From NCBI GenBank assembly GCA_902826335.1, contig CADEEL010000002.1:71536-135535 (forward strand): 64,000 nt of DNA. Direction: 5' to 3'. Under the pieces are notes generated by a model. It worked only from the letters and a program-made list of their open reading frames with translations. It did not search any database and was not told where the DNA came from. The translations under genes and the position numbers were made by a program. Below, piece after piece: positions 1 through 8,794 of this stretch; within the stretch, counting starts at the first letter, position 1; each line of letters starts with the position of its first letter. The stretch is from an uncultured Alphaproteobacteria bacterium (GTDB lineage Bacteria > Pseudomonadota > Alphaproteobacteria > Caulobacterales > Aquidulcibacteraceae).

Positions 1-479
1 GACGCGGGCGCCGCCCCGTCGTCGGCGTGTCGTGGCGCGACGCGCAAGCCTATATCGCGTGGCTGAACGGCACGACGAGTGGGCCCGATTATCGTCTGCT
101 CAGCGAAGCGGAATGGGAATACGCCGCGCGCGCCGGCGCCGGAACTCGTTTTGCACTTGGCGATCAGATCGCGCGCAGCCAGGCGGTGTATTCGGCGCGG
201 CAAACCGATCCGGTCGGAACGTACGCCGCGAACGCGTTTGGCCTCTTTGACATGCATGGCAACGCGGCCGAATGGGTCGCCGATTGCCACAACGCGACCT
301 ATCTCGGCGCGCCAAGCGACGGGCGCGCCTGGACAAGCGGGCAATGCGCGAACCGCATTTATCGTGGCGGCGCGTGGCGCGATCAGGCGAGCGCACTGCG
401 CGCGGCTAATCGGCGCCGCGCCAACGCCGGCTTGCGCGATTCCACCATCGGCTTCCGCGTCGCGCGCGATGTGAACTGA
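1..479 (+). CDS. Formylglycine-generating-enzyme/sulfatase-modifying family protein, C-terminal part (5' end outside window)
   Basis: The reading frame is open to the left edge. The residues before the first possible start (ending PVVGVSWRDAQAYIAWLN) already match the family, so the gene is truncated by the window and the GTG at 27 is internal. Visible family motifs are RLLSEAEWEYAARAG, the FGLFDMHGNAAEWVADC block and the final YRGGAW...GFRVARD core of the FGE/SUMF1 (EgtB/PvdO) C-type-lectin-like fold. Members oxidise a cysteine in sulfatases, act in ergothioneine or pyoverdine synthesis, or serve as non-enzymatic modules. The catalytic cysteine pair of true FGEs cannot be judged from this fragment, so the substrate is unknown. 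The YiiX-like gene follows 10 bp downstream on the same strand and may be cotranscribed. Confidence 0.85.
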   Translation, partial: RGRRPVVGVSWRDAQAYIAWLNGTTSGPDYRLLSEAEWEYAARAGAGTRFALGDQIARSQAVYSARQTDPVGTYAANAFGLFDMHGNAAEWVADCHNATYLGAPSDGRAWTSGQCANRIYRGGAWRDQASALRAANRRRANAGLRDSTIGFRVARDVN

Positions 480-489
480 GGGGCCAGCC

Positions 490-1161
490 ATGCCGATCAC
501 GCGCGATGTATTCCGCACGACCCACCCACGCACGTATCAGGAGCTGCGCGGCGACATCCGCAATGGCGATATGCTGCTCTGCTCCGGCCATGGCGCGTTC
601 TCGCGCATGATCCAAATGGCGACCTGGTCGAACTGGAGCCATGTCGGGTTCATATTCCGCCTGGACGATATTGACCGCATCATGGTGCTGGAAAGCGTGG
701 AGCGCGCGGGCGTGCGCGCCATTCCGCTCAGCGTGCTGGTCGACGGCAATGGTAAGAGCCGTTCGCCCTATCGCGGGCGTCTCGCTATCGCGCGACACGC
801 GGCTTTTAACGAGGCCGTCAGCCCAGAAAAAATGAAACAGATGACGCAATTCGCGCTTGATCGGCTGGCCAGCGGCTATGACATGAGCGAGGTGTTGAAG
901 ATCGCCGCACGGATCATGCTGGGCGCGTTCCGCATTCGTGTGCCGGGCGTGCTGCGGCCGGACGATGAATATATCTGCTCCGAATACGCCTATGAGTGCT
1001 ACCGCCATATCGGCGTCGAGATACCCGGCCATCCGCTCGGCTTCGTCGCACCGAGCGATTTCGCGCGTTGCGAGCATGTGGATCTTGTCGGCGTGGTAAA
1101 GACCCGGGCCAGCCCCAAACGCATCCGCGCGCCGAGGGCGGCGGCGACGCAGGCGGCTTGA
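490..1161 (+). CDS. YiiX/YaeF-like permuted NlpC/P60 papain-fold protein
   Basis: The 223-residue protein carries the circularly permuted NlpC/P60 arrangement. A histidine lies in WSHVGFIF near residue 50 and the candidate nucleophilic cysteine in YICSEYAYECY near residue 160, the reverse of the classical Cys-then-His order. The N-terminal GDMLLCSGHGAFSRMIQ stretch is also typical. Relatives (YiiX, YaeF, lecithin-retinol-acyltransferase-like proteins) are predicted amidases or acyl hydrolases acting on cell-wall peptides or lipids. No signal peptide is evident. The basic, Ala/Arg-rich C-terminal tail looks disordered. It starts 10 bp after the FGE-like gene. The family call is fairly secure; the substrate is unknown. 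Confidence 0.75.
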   Translation: MPITRDVFRTTHPRTYQELRGDIRNGDMLLCSGHGAFSRMIQMATWSNWSHVGFIFRLDDIDRIMVLESVERAGVRAIPLSVLVDGNGKSRSPYRGRLAIARHAAFNEAVSPEKMKQMTQFALDRLASGYDMSEVLKIAARIMLGAFRIRVPGVLRPDDEYICSEYAYECYRHIGVEIPGHPLGFVAPSDFARCEHVDLVGVVKTRASPKRIRAPRAAATQAA

Positions 1162-1184
1162 ATGCGGGGGTCCACCGCGATATG

Positions 1185-1202
1185 TTAGCCAGATTTAGCT
1201 AA
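1185..1202 (+). promoter_or_regulatory. Possible operator of the vapBC pair
   Basis: Just upstream of the antitoxin gene the pentamer TTAGC occurs twice, at 1185 and 1195, exactly 10 bp (one helical turn) apart. The second copy sits in the perfect palindrome TTAGCTAA (1195-1202). Toxin-antitoxin operons are normally repressed by their own antitoxin or TA complex binding such repeats 10-30 bp before the antitoxin start. This AT-rich site in a GC-rich background fits that role. Operator function is inferred from position and symmetry only. Confidence 0.4.
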
Positions 1203-1212
1203 GGCGGCCCCG

Positions 1213-1461
1213 ATGTCCACGGTCAACATGCTCGACGCAAAAACGAACCTATCGCGTCTGGTCGAGGCCGTCGAAAGCGGGGCTGAGGCGGAGATCGTGA
1301 TCGCACGCAACGGGCGCCCGGCGGCGAAGCTTGTTCCTGTGGGACACGTTGCGAAAGGTCAGCGCATTGGCGTGGCGAAGGGGAAGTTCGTCGCGCCCGA
1401 GCCTGACAAAGCGTTCGATGCGGAGGCCGCCGCCGTATTTATGGCCAAGCCAAAAGCTTGA
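1213..1461 (+). CDS. vapB: Type II antitoxin, Phd/YefM (VapB) family
   Basis: This 82-residue protein opens with the Phd/YefM DNA-binding signature: DAKTNLSRLVEAVESG followed by IVIARNGRPAAKLVP. The rest (GVAKGKFVAPEPDKAFDAEAA) resembles the toxin-binding tail of antitoxins paired with PIN toxins, where a flexible segment threads into the toxin active site. The stop codon overlaps the TTG start of the following PIN gene by 4 nt, so the pair is translationally coupled. It should neutralise the toxin and repress its own promoter, probably through the TTAGC repeats upstream. The family call is strong; the name vapB rests on the partner toxin. Confidence 0.85.
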   Translation: MSTVNMLDAKTNLSRLVEAVESGAEAEIVIARNGRPAAKLVPVGHVAKGQRIGVAKGKFVAPEPDKAFDAEAAAVFMAKPKA

Positions 1462-1853
1462 GGTTGCTGCTCGATACGCACATCGCCTTGTGGGCGATCA
1501 CCGATAGCCCCCGCCTGCACACCGCCGCGCGTGACCTCATCATGGCGCCGGACAATGTGATCCATGTGAGCGCGGCGAGCCTGTGGGAGATCGCGATCAA
1601 GCATGCGTTGAAGCGGCGCGGCGCCAGCGCCATGCCGATTTCAGCAACCGAAGCACACGGGTATTTTCGGGCGGCAGGCTATGCGCCGCTGGCGATCACC
1701 GCCGAGCACGCCGTTGCAGTGGAGTCGCTGCCCGCGCATCACGCCGATCCCTTCGATCGCATGCTCATCGCGCAGGCGCGCACCGAGCCGCTTCGGCTTG
1801 TGACGCAGGACGCGGAGCTCGCCGCGTATGGGGAGATGGTGATAGTGGTGTGA
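1458..1853 (+). CDS. vapC: PIN-domain toxin ribonuclease (VapC)
   Basis: The 131-residue protein is a complete PIN domain. The first acidic residue is in LLLDTHIALWA (Asp near residue 6), a Glu is in SAASLWEIAIK (near 45), and further acidic residues are in HADPFDRMLIAQA (near 95) and VTQDAELAAYG. These form the Mg2+-binding active site of VapC RNases, which usually cut tRNA anticodon loops or rRNA. The start is a TTG inside the last codons of the antitoxin (TTGA overlap), which keeps translation dependent on antitoxin synthesis. Length and motifs are intact, so the module looks functional. The RNA target cannot be predicted. Confidence 0.88.
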   Translation: MRLLLDTHIALWAITDSPRLHTAARDLIMAPDNVIHVSAASLWEIAIKHALKRRGASAMPISATEAHGYFRAAGYAPLAITAEHAVAVESLPAHHADPFDRMLIAQARTEPLRLVTQDAELAAYGEMVIVV

Positions 1854-1879
1854 CGCGCGCGTGGCGCGTTCCTCGCCGC

Positions 1880-2500
1880 TTAGCTCCGCGGCAGCGCGTA
1901 ATCGCCCACGCTCGTGTCCTGGAACGCAGGCAACACCGCGCATCGCGCCCAGAACTCATTCAGGCGTGGATAGGCATCGCCCGTCAGAACATCCGGCATC
2001 GACAACGCCAGGTAACCCAAGAGGCAACCGGTTGTGATCTGCACCTGATCGAGCCGTTCGCGCGCGCGCCAGTCTTCACGCTCGAGTGCAGTCAACGCAC
2101 CAAGCGCCTGCGTGCTGCAGCGTTCGATCCAGTCTGGCCATCGCAGCGCGGCCGGGCGCATGAGCCGCTCATAATTGACGGCGCCGAATTTTTCGACGGC
2201 GCCGGTCGCCAGCGCGATGATTTGCATGGCGCGCGTTCGCTCTGGCCCAGATGTGGGCATGAGCGCCCGCGCCGGCCCCACTTCGCGGTCAAGCCAATCG
2301 AGGATGGCGAAGGAATCGATCAGCGTCTCGCCGCTATCCAGCGTCAGCGAGGGAATGCGCGCCAGCGGATTGATGCGGCGCATCTCGTCGAAATCGCCGA
2401 ACACGGAGCGCGTGTCGTGCTCGAACGGCATGCCGAGCGTGATTAGGGAAATTGCCACGCGCCGCACGAACGGGGAATCGTACTGGCCGACGAGGATCAT
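1880..2500 (-). CDS. Glutathione S-transferase family protein
   Basis: The 206-residue protein has the N-terminal thioredoxin-like domain of cytosolic GSTs. MILVGQYDSPFVRRVAISL carries the Ser-Pro in the catalytic helix position, ARIPSLTLDSGETLIDSFAILDWLD includes the cis-Pro before the glutathione-binding SxxI region, and an all-helical C-terminal half follows. It resembles the YfcG/zeta-like bacterial GSTs that conjugate or reduce electrophiles with glutathione. It starts at an ATG 28 bp after the stop of the upstream lower-GC gene. No partner gene indicates a substrate. The family is secure; the specific function is open. Confidence 0.85.
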   Translation of the reverse strand: MILVGQYDSPFVRRVAISLITLGMPFEHDTRSVFGDFDEMRRINPLARIPSLTLDSGETLIDSFAILDWLDREVGPARALMPTSGPERTRAMQIIALATGAVEKFGAVNYERLMRPAALRWPDWIERCSTQALGALTALEREDWRARERLDQVQITTGCLLGYLALSMPDVLTGDAYPRLNEFWARCAVLPAFQDTSVGDYALPRS

Positions 2501-2528
2501 GGGGCACTCTAAATCAACACGGGCCCTA

Positions 2529-3485
2529 TTAGGCCGACTTTGCCAACTCTATCGTTTCGTAGGACAGCCTTTCGGACTGTATCGCATGTGAGTCCCACCA
2601 GGTCTGAAGCTCGTCGCGACGATTTTCCGCCAAAAAGGGCAAGTGTAGGCGTTCAAGTACGTCAAACTGCGGTGTCGCGACGCCCAGGGCACATGGCCCT
2701 TCGTGCAGAATGGACTCAGAAATGAAGTTGCCAATTTGAGCCAATTCTCTGTGAATCGCGGTTACTTCGCCAAGAGTAATCTCGAACTCCGACTTCAGTT
2801 TGGCGCGTGATTTCTTGTCAGAAGCATGAAAAAGGAACTTGTTTGCCGCTCCAATAAATGGACGCGCTCGGCTATCCTCAATTCTTTTCATCAGGACGTT
2901 GAATGTTTGCTCGCTGATTAGATCATCTCGTGCGCGCTTGTCTGAAGTCTTTCCAGAAAGTTGATCGAATAACTCATGAGCGCGCTGAGAGTCGTCCGGC
3001 TCACGGGCTTGAAAAACTGGGCCTTGGCGAGCCTGAGCCAACATTTCTTGTGTTTGCTTTTGCTGGGCCGCTTCATAGTCATACGGTGCGCCATCAACGC
3101 ATACATAGACCTCCCGGGTGATCAGCGAGCGATGATGCGCCACATCGGACGCGACACGTCTTAGGGAAATAACATCCATCCCTCGATCGAGCAGCCGCCG
3201 GATGGCGACAGCTTGTCCCGCGACGTATCCCGCATCTAGCGCTTCGGACAGCGTGCCATTGAACGCCGCAAATTGTGTGTCTTGCGTGCGGCGCGATTCA
3301 TTTATCAGTCGAAAAACAGCATCAAACCAAAACATGGAAGAGAACTGGTTTGTCAACGAATTGGGATCGTCTGCTGATAGACACCATTCGCGCCAGCGAT
3401 CCAGGTGCTCGCGGTAGGTACTGAGCCGGGCTTGGTCCGTGACGTCGCACTCTTTGATGCCAATTTTGTACGTATGTTGGCCCAC
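2529..3485 (-). CDS. Conserved-looking protein of unknown function; lower-GC accessory gene, tentative AbiU2/HEPN-like
   Basis: This 318-residue ORF starts at GTG 3485 with a GAGGGC ribosome-binding site and lies 10 bp after the stop of pyrG on the same strand. Its base composition is clearly lower in GC than both neighbours, and its codon use includes many A/T-ending codons, which suggests recent acquisition. The protein is soluble and mostly helical, with no signal peptide. A stretch MFWFDAVFRLINESRR is followed by AVAIRRLLDRGMDVISLRRV and a candidate RX6H motif (RVASDVAH). This order recalls HEPN-type AbiU2 proteins, which include phage-exclusion factors, but that assignment is a weak inference. 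A profile search would settle it. Confidence 0.7.
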   Translation of the reverse strand: MGQHTYKIGIKECDVTDQARLSTYREHLDRWREWCLSADDPNSLTNQFSSMFWFDAVFRLINESRRTQDTQFAAFNGTLSEALDAGYVAGQAVAIRRLLDRGMDVISLRRVASDVAHHRSLITREVYVCVDGAPYDYEAAQQKQTQEMLAQARQGPVFQAREPDDSQRAHELFDQLSGKTSDKRARDDLISEQTFNVLMKRIEDSRARPFIGAANKFLFHASDKKSRAKLKSEFEITLGEVTAIHRELAQIGNFISESILHEGPCALGVATPQFDVLERLHLPFLAENRRDELQTWWDSHAIQSERLSYETIELAKSA

Positions 3486-3495
3486 GGTTCTGCCC

Positions 3496-5160
<1,665 letters not shown>

Positions 5161-5172
5161 TCACAATGCCGC

Positions 5173-5192
5173 GCGCGCGGGCAAAGACCCGC
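5173..5192 (-). terminator. Hairpin between secG and pyrG
   Basis: A perfect 7-bp inverted repeat (GCGCGGG / CCCGCGC) with a 6-nt loop lies 7 nt after the secG stop. No T-run follows it in the direction of transcription, so it is not a canonical intrinsic terminator. It may attenuate readthrough into pyrG or protect a processed 3' end. Confidence 0.4.
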
Positions 5193-5199
5193 GCATGGC

Positions 5200-5919
5200 T
5201 CATTGATCGGGACCGGCCCTCGGCCGCAGGGCGGGCGGCGGAGGCGTTTGTGTTTGGCTCGATTCGGCCGGCGCCGTCGCGGGGGCGGTCTGAGTCGGCG
5301 TGGTGCGGGCCGGGCGCGGCGCTGGCGTAGCTGCTGGCGTCGCTGCTGGCGGACGTTGGGCCGCCGCCGGTTGAGCCCGAGGCGCGGTTTGCTGCGGTTG
5401 CGCACGCGTCGCTGGTTGGGGCGCTGCGCGCTGCGGCGCGGGGGCGGCGGCCTGGGTCAAGGGCCCGGCGCGCCGCTCGGCGGCGGCTGGCGCGGGCGCG
5501 GTGGGGGCGGCGCGAACCGGCGCGGGCGCCACGGCCGGCGGCATTGTGACGGCGGCCGTTTGCTCCGGCGCTTGGGTCGCATCTTCTGGCGTCGTTACGG
5601 CCGGCGCGGGCGTTGGCGTGGTGCGCACGGGCGGACGAACAGGCGCCGTGATCGGTGCGGCGCTGAGATCGATCGAGCGCTCCATGCGGCGTTCATCGGC
5701 GCCAGCCAGCCAGGTCAAGGTCAAGGAGAGAGCCAAAAAGCCCGCGCCGGCGAAGCCGGTTAAACGGGCCAGCATGTCCGCCGCGCCGCGCCCCGTCATG
5801 AAGGCGCCGCCGCCCCCGCCGCCCATGCCAAGCGCGCCGCCCTCGGAACGCTGCAGCAGAACCAGCCCTATGAGCGCGGCGGCGATCAGCAAATGAACGA
5901 TCAAAAGCAGGGTTTGCAT
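5200..5919 (-). CDS. secG: Protein-export membrane protein SecG with a long Pro/Ala/Gln-rich tail
   Basis: SecG is the small accessory subunit of the SecYEG translocon. The first ~80 residues are canonical: TM helix LLIVHLLIAAALIGLVLLQ, the conserved QRSEGGALGMGGGGGGAFMTGRG cytoplasmic loop (given here as its key residues Q-R-S-E-G-G-A-L-G), and a second helix FAGAGFLALSLTLTWLAG. The remaining ~155 residues are low complexity, almost all Ala, Pro, Gln, Thr and Arg. The protein is thus 239 residues, whereas SecG is usually 75-130. The tail is presumably disordered. The tpiA-secG-pyrG order supports the identity. Confidence 0.95.
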   Translation of the reverse strand: MQTLLLIVHLLIAAALIGLVLLQRSEGGALGMGGGGGGAFMTGRGAADMLARLTGFAGAGFLALSLTLTWLAGADERRMERSIDLSAAPITAPVRPPVRTTPTPAPAVTTPEDATQAPEQTAAVTMPPAVAPAPVRAAPTAPAPAAAERRAGPLTQAAAPAPQRAAPQPATRAQPQQTAPRAQPAAAQRPPAATPAATPAPRPARTTPTQTAPATAPAESSQTQTPPPPALRPRAGPDQ

Positions 5920-5972
5920 GCGTGCGGCGGCTCCGGCGTGCGGGGAAGGCGGCTACATAGGCGAGCGCGCGT

Positions 5973-6734
5973 TCAATTGCCAGCGCGCGCGGCCGGGTGA
6001 GCCTCCATGATCGCGCCAAAGTCGGCGGCTTTGAGGCTGGCGGCGCCGACCAGTGCGCCATCGACGCCATCGAGGGCCAGGATTTCGCCCGCATTGGCGG
6101 GCTTGACCGAGCCGCCGTAGAGGATGCGCATCGCCGCCCCGTCCGCGCCGAAACGCGCCATGAGCGCCGCGCGGACGACGGCATGTATCTCGACGATTTC
6201 CGCCGCGCTGGGCGTCAACCCCGTGCCGATCGCCCACACCGGCTCATAGGCGATCACCAGAGAAGCCGGCGCGCCGTCAGGGACGCTCCGCGCGAGCTGG
6301 CGGGTGACGACCGAATCCGCCGCGCCGGCCTTGCGCTCCTCGATCGTCTCGCCAACACATAGGATCGGCGTGAGGCCGGCGGCCAGCGCGGCGTCCGCTT
6401 TCGCCCGCACCAAAGCGTCGCTCTCGCCATGGTCGCGGCGGCGCTCGGAATGGCCGAGGATCACCCAGGCCGCGCCCGCATCCTTGAGCATCGCGGCGCT
6501 GACATCCCCGGTGTGGGGGCCCTGCTGCGCCGGCGCGCAATCCTGCCCGCCAAGGCCCATCACGCCGCCCTTGAGGCGCCAGGCCGCCTGGGCGATCAAA
6601 GTCGCTGGAGGGCAGAGCACAATGTCGAGCCCCGTGAGCCGCGCCGCATGCGGCGCCAGCCCCTCCATCTCGGAAAGATCGGCCGCGAGGCCGAACATCT
6701 TCCAGTTCCCGGCGATCAGAGGCCTGCGGTTCAT
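5973..6734 (-). CDS. tpiA: Triosephosphate isomerase
   Basis: TpiA interconverts dihydroxyacetone phosphate and glyceraldehyde 3-phosphate. Motifs include PLIAGNWKMFGL (Asn/Lys of the active site), WVILGHSERR with the electrophilic His, AYEPVWAIGTG with the catalytic Glu and loop 6, and YGGSVKPANA at the phosphate site. The ATG at 6734 is preferred over the in-frame TTG 12 nt upstream because GGGGGAA precedes it at good spacing and family alignments begin near NRRPLIAGNWKM. This gives 253 residues, a normal length. It is divergent from the ppiD-trpE operon. Confidence 0.97.
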   Translation of the reverse strand: MNRRPLIAGNWKMFGLAADLSEMEGLAPHAARLTGLDIVLCPPATLIAQAAWRLKGGVMGLGGQDCAPAQQGPHTGDVSAAMLKDAGAAWVILGHSERRRDHGESDALVRAKADAALAAGLTPILCVGETIEERKAGAADSVVTRQLARSVPDGAPASLVIAYEPVWAIGTGLTPSAAEIVEIHAVVRAALMARFGADGAAMRILYGGSVKPANAGEILALDGVDGALVGAASLKAADFGAIMEAHPAARAGN

Positions 6735-6785
6735 CAATTCCCCCAAAGCGGGTGTGGAGGGGCATTCGGGACGCGTCTGTCAAGC

Positions 6786-6809
6786 CGGCGCGGCGTTTCA
6801 GCCGCGCCG
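6786..6809. promoter_or_regulatory. Inverted repeat in the tpiA/ppiD divergent region
   Basis: CGGCGCGGC (6786-6794) and GCCGCGCCG (6801-6809) form a perfect 9-bp inverted repeat around a 6-nt loop. It lies between the divergent tpiA and ppiD starts, about 50 nt from the first and 60 nt from the second. It could be an operator, or a hairpin in one of the leaders. In such GC-rich sequence a chance palindrome cannot be excluded. Confidence 0.3.
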
Positions 6810-6871
6810 TTGCCGCCTCGGCGCGCCCTCTTTATGGTTCGCCGGCTTTTTTCCGAGGGAACCCACGCGCC

Positions 6872-8794
6872 ATGCTCGCACAAATGCGCCAACTCACGCG
6901 CAGCATCTTCGCCCGCATCCTGCTTGGCGTCCTGGCGCTCGCCTTCGCGATCTGGGGCGTCAATGACGCGTTCAACGGCATGAACCGGACGGACATGGCC
7001 CGCGTCGGCGATCAGTCCATCACGCCGCAGGAATTGGAACGTGATTTCACCCTCTGGCTCGATCAGCAGCGTAGTGAATCTGAAACGCCGATCAGCCGCG
7101 CCGACGCCATTGAGCAGCGCGCGCCCGAACGCATCCTCGATTCCATGATCAATCGCATCGCGCTGCACAATTACGCCAGTCGCCTCGGGCTGGACGCCAG
7201 CGATCAATTGGTGGCCGCGCGCATCCGCCAAACGCCGGCGGCGCTCAACCCGATCAATAACAGCTTTGACGAAGGCCAGTATCAGAACTTCCTGCGCGAG
7301 ATACGCTACACGCACGCGGAGTTTGTTGAGGAAGTGCGCGCCGATCTTTCGGTGCGCCAGCTGATGCACGCGCTTGTCGTCGGCGCGCGCGCGCCGCGCA
7401 GCTATGGCGCGCTTGGCTTGGCGTTCGAAAGCGAACGCCGGCGCGCATCGGTGGCCGAAATTCCAGCCACACGCGTCGGCGCCGTGCCCGCGCCGACGGA
7501 CGCGCAATTGCAGGCGCTTTACCGGCAATTGTCAGCCACGTTGCGTGTGCCGGAATTCCGCGCGCTGACCATCGTCTCGGCGCGGCCGGCGGATTTCGTG
7601 GCGCGCGTGGACGTGCCCGAGGCGCGCATCTTGGAGGAATTCAACGCCCGCCGCGCCACACTCGAACAGCCGGAGCGGCGCACGCTCGTGCAGATTTCAG
7701 CGCAGTCCGAAGCTCAAGCGCGAGACGCGGCGGCGCGCCTTGGCCGGGGCGAAGACGCGGCCGCCGTGGCGCGCGCGCTCAATCTGCAAGTCATCACGCA
7801 TGACAACCGCACACGCGCCGAAATTCCCGATGGACGGATAGCCCGCGCCGCCTTCGGCATGCAGGCGAACGCAGTGCAGGCGGTGCAGGGCGCCCTCTCG
7901 CCCTGGGCCGCCATCCAGATGCGCGCGATCACGCCGGCTTCGGCCGCGCAATTGGCCGATCACCGCGAGGATATCCGCGCCGCGATCGCGCAGGAAGAGG
8001 CGGCCGATCTCATGAACACGGCGGTCGCCGCGTTCAATGATGCGCGCGCGCAAGGCGCGCCGCTCGCCACGGCCGCGCGCGCGCAAGGGCTCAATGTGGT
8101 CACGGTCGCCGCGGTCACCGCCGAGGGCCGCGGCGCCGATGGCCAACCGGCGCCGGAATTTGTTGATCAACCCGAACTGCTGAGCGCGGCGTTCGCCACC
8201 GCCGAGGGCGAGGCAACGGACTTCATTCCTGGCGGCGAGGGCGCCGATGTGATCGTGCAAGTCGATTCCATCACGCCCGCGCGCGTGCGCCCGCTCGCGC
8301 AGGTGCGCCCGCAGATCGCGGCTCTGTGGACGACGCAAGAGAGCGCGCGCCGCCTACAGGCGATCGGCCAGCGCGTCATCGACGCCGTGGCGGCCGGGCG
8401 CGGCTTTGCGGACGCCGTGCGCGCCGAGCAAGGCCAGATCGTCGTGCGCTCCCAGGAGATCGACCGGCAGACCGCCTCACAGCGGATCCCCGCGCGCCAA
8501 CTTGGCGGCATGATGTTCGCGGGCCGGGAGGGCGAAGTGGTCATGGATGTGCGTATCGATGGGCAAAGCCTGATGCTCGCGCATATCGAGCAAATTCAGC
8601 GCGCCGATCCCGCCGACGCGGCGAACGCCGCCGCGCTCGAACGCTGGCGCGGCCAATTGCAGCAATCTTTAATGCAAAGCATGTCCCAGGCGGTGGAGGC
8701 GGCGGTGCGCGCGCGCGCCGATGTGCGGCGCAACGCGACGCTGATCGAGCGCACCTATGGCGACGCTGCAGATGCGCAAGACAATGCTCCATGA
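6872..8794 (+). CDS. PpiD/SurA-type periplasmic peptidyl-prolyl isomerase (membrane-anchored foldase)
   Basis: The 640-residue protein has a single N-terminal signal-anchor helix (IFARILLGVLALAFAIWGV) followed by the SurA_N/PpiD chaperone domain (ARVGDQSITPQELERDF, then DSMINRIALHNYASRLGLD). A PPIC-like region and a second helical part follow. PpiD-type proteins fold or escort polypeptides leaving the Sec translocon. The ATG at 6872 is chosen because GAGGGA precedes it and the basic residues plus TM helix begin there; the longer frame adds 40 residues of non-homologous sequence. The stop overlaps the trpE start (ATGA), so the two are coupled, an order seen in other alphaproteobacteria. Confidence 0.88.
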   Translation: MLAQMRQLTRSIFARILLGVLALAFAIWGVNDAFNGMNRTDMARVGDQSITPQELERDFTLWLDQQRSESETPISRADAIEQRAPERILDSMINRIALHNYASRLGLDASDQLVAARIRQTPAALNPINNSFDEGQYQNFLREIRYTHAEFVEEVRADLSVRQLMHALVVGARAPRSYGALGLAFESERRRASVAEIPATRVGAVPAPTDAQLQALYRQLSATLRVPEFRALTIVSARPADFVARVDVPEARILEEFNARRATLEQPERRTLVQISAQSEAQARDAAARLGRGEDAAAVARALNLQVITHDNRTRAEIPDGRIARAAFGMQANAVQAVQGALSPWAAIQMRAITPASAAQLADHREDIRAAIAQEEAADLMNTAVAAFNDARAQGAPLATAARAQGLNVVTVAAVTAEGRGADGQPAPEFVDQPELLSAAFATAEGEATDFIPGGEGADVIVQVDSITPARVRPLAQVRPQIAALWTTQESARRLQAIGQRVIDAVAAGRGFADAVRAEQGQIVVRSQEIDRQTASQRIPARQLGGMMFAGREGEVVMDVRIDGQSLMLAHIEQIQRADPADAANAAALERWRGQLQQSLMQSMSQAVEAAVRARADVRRNATLIERTYGDAADAQDNAP

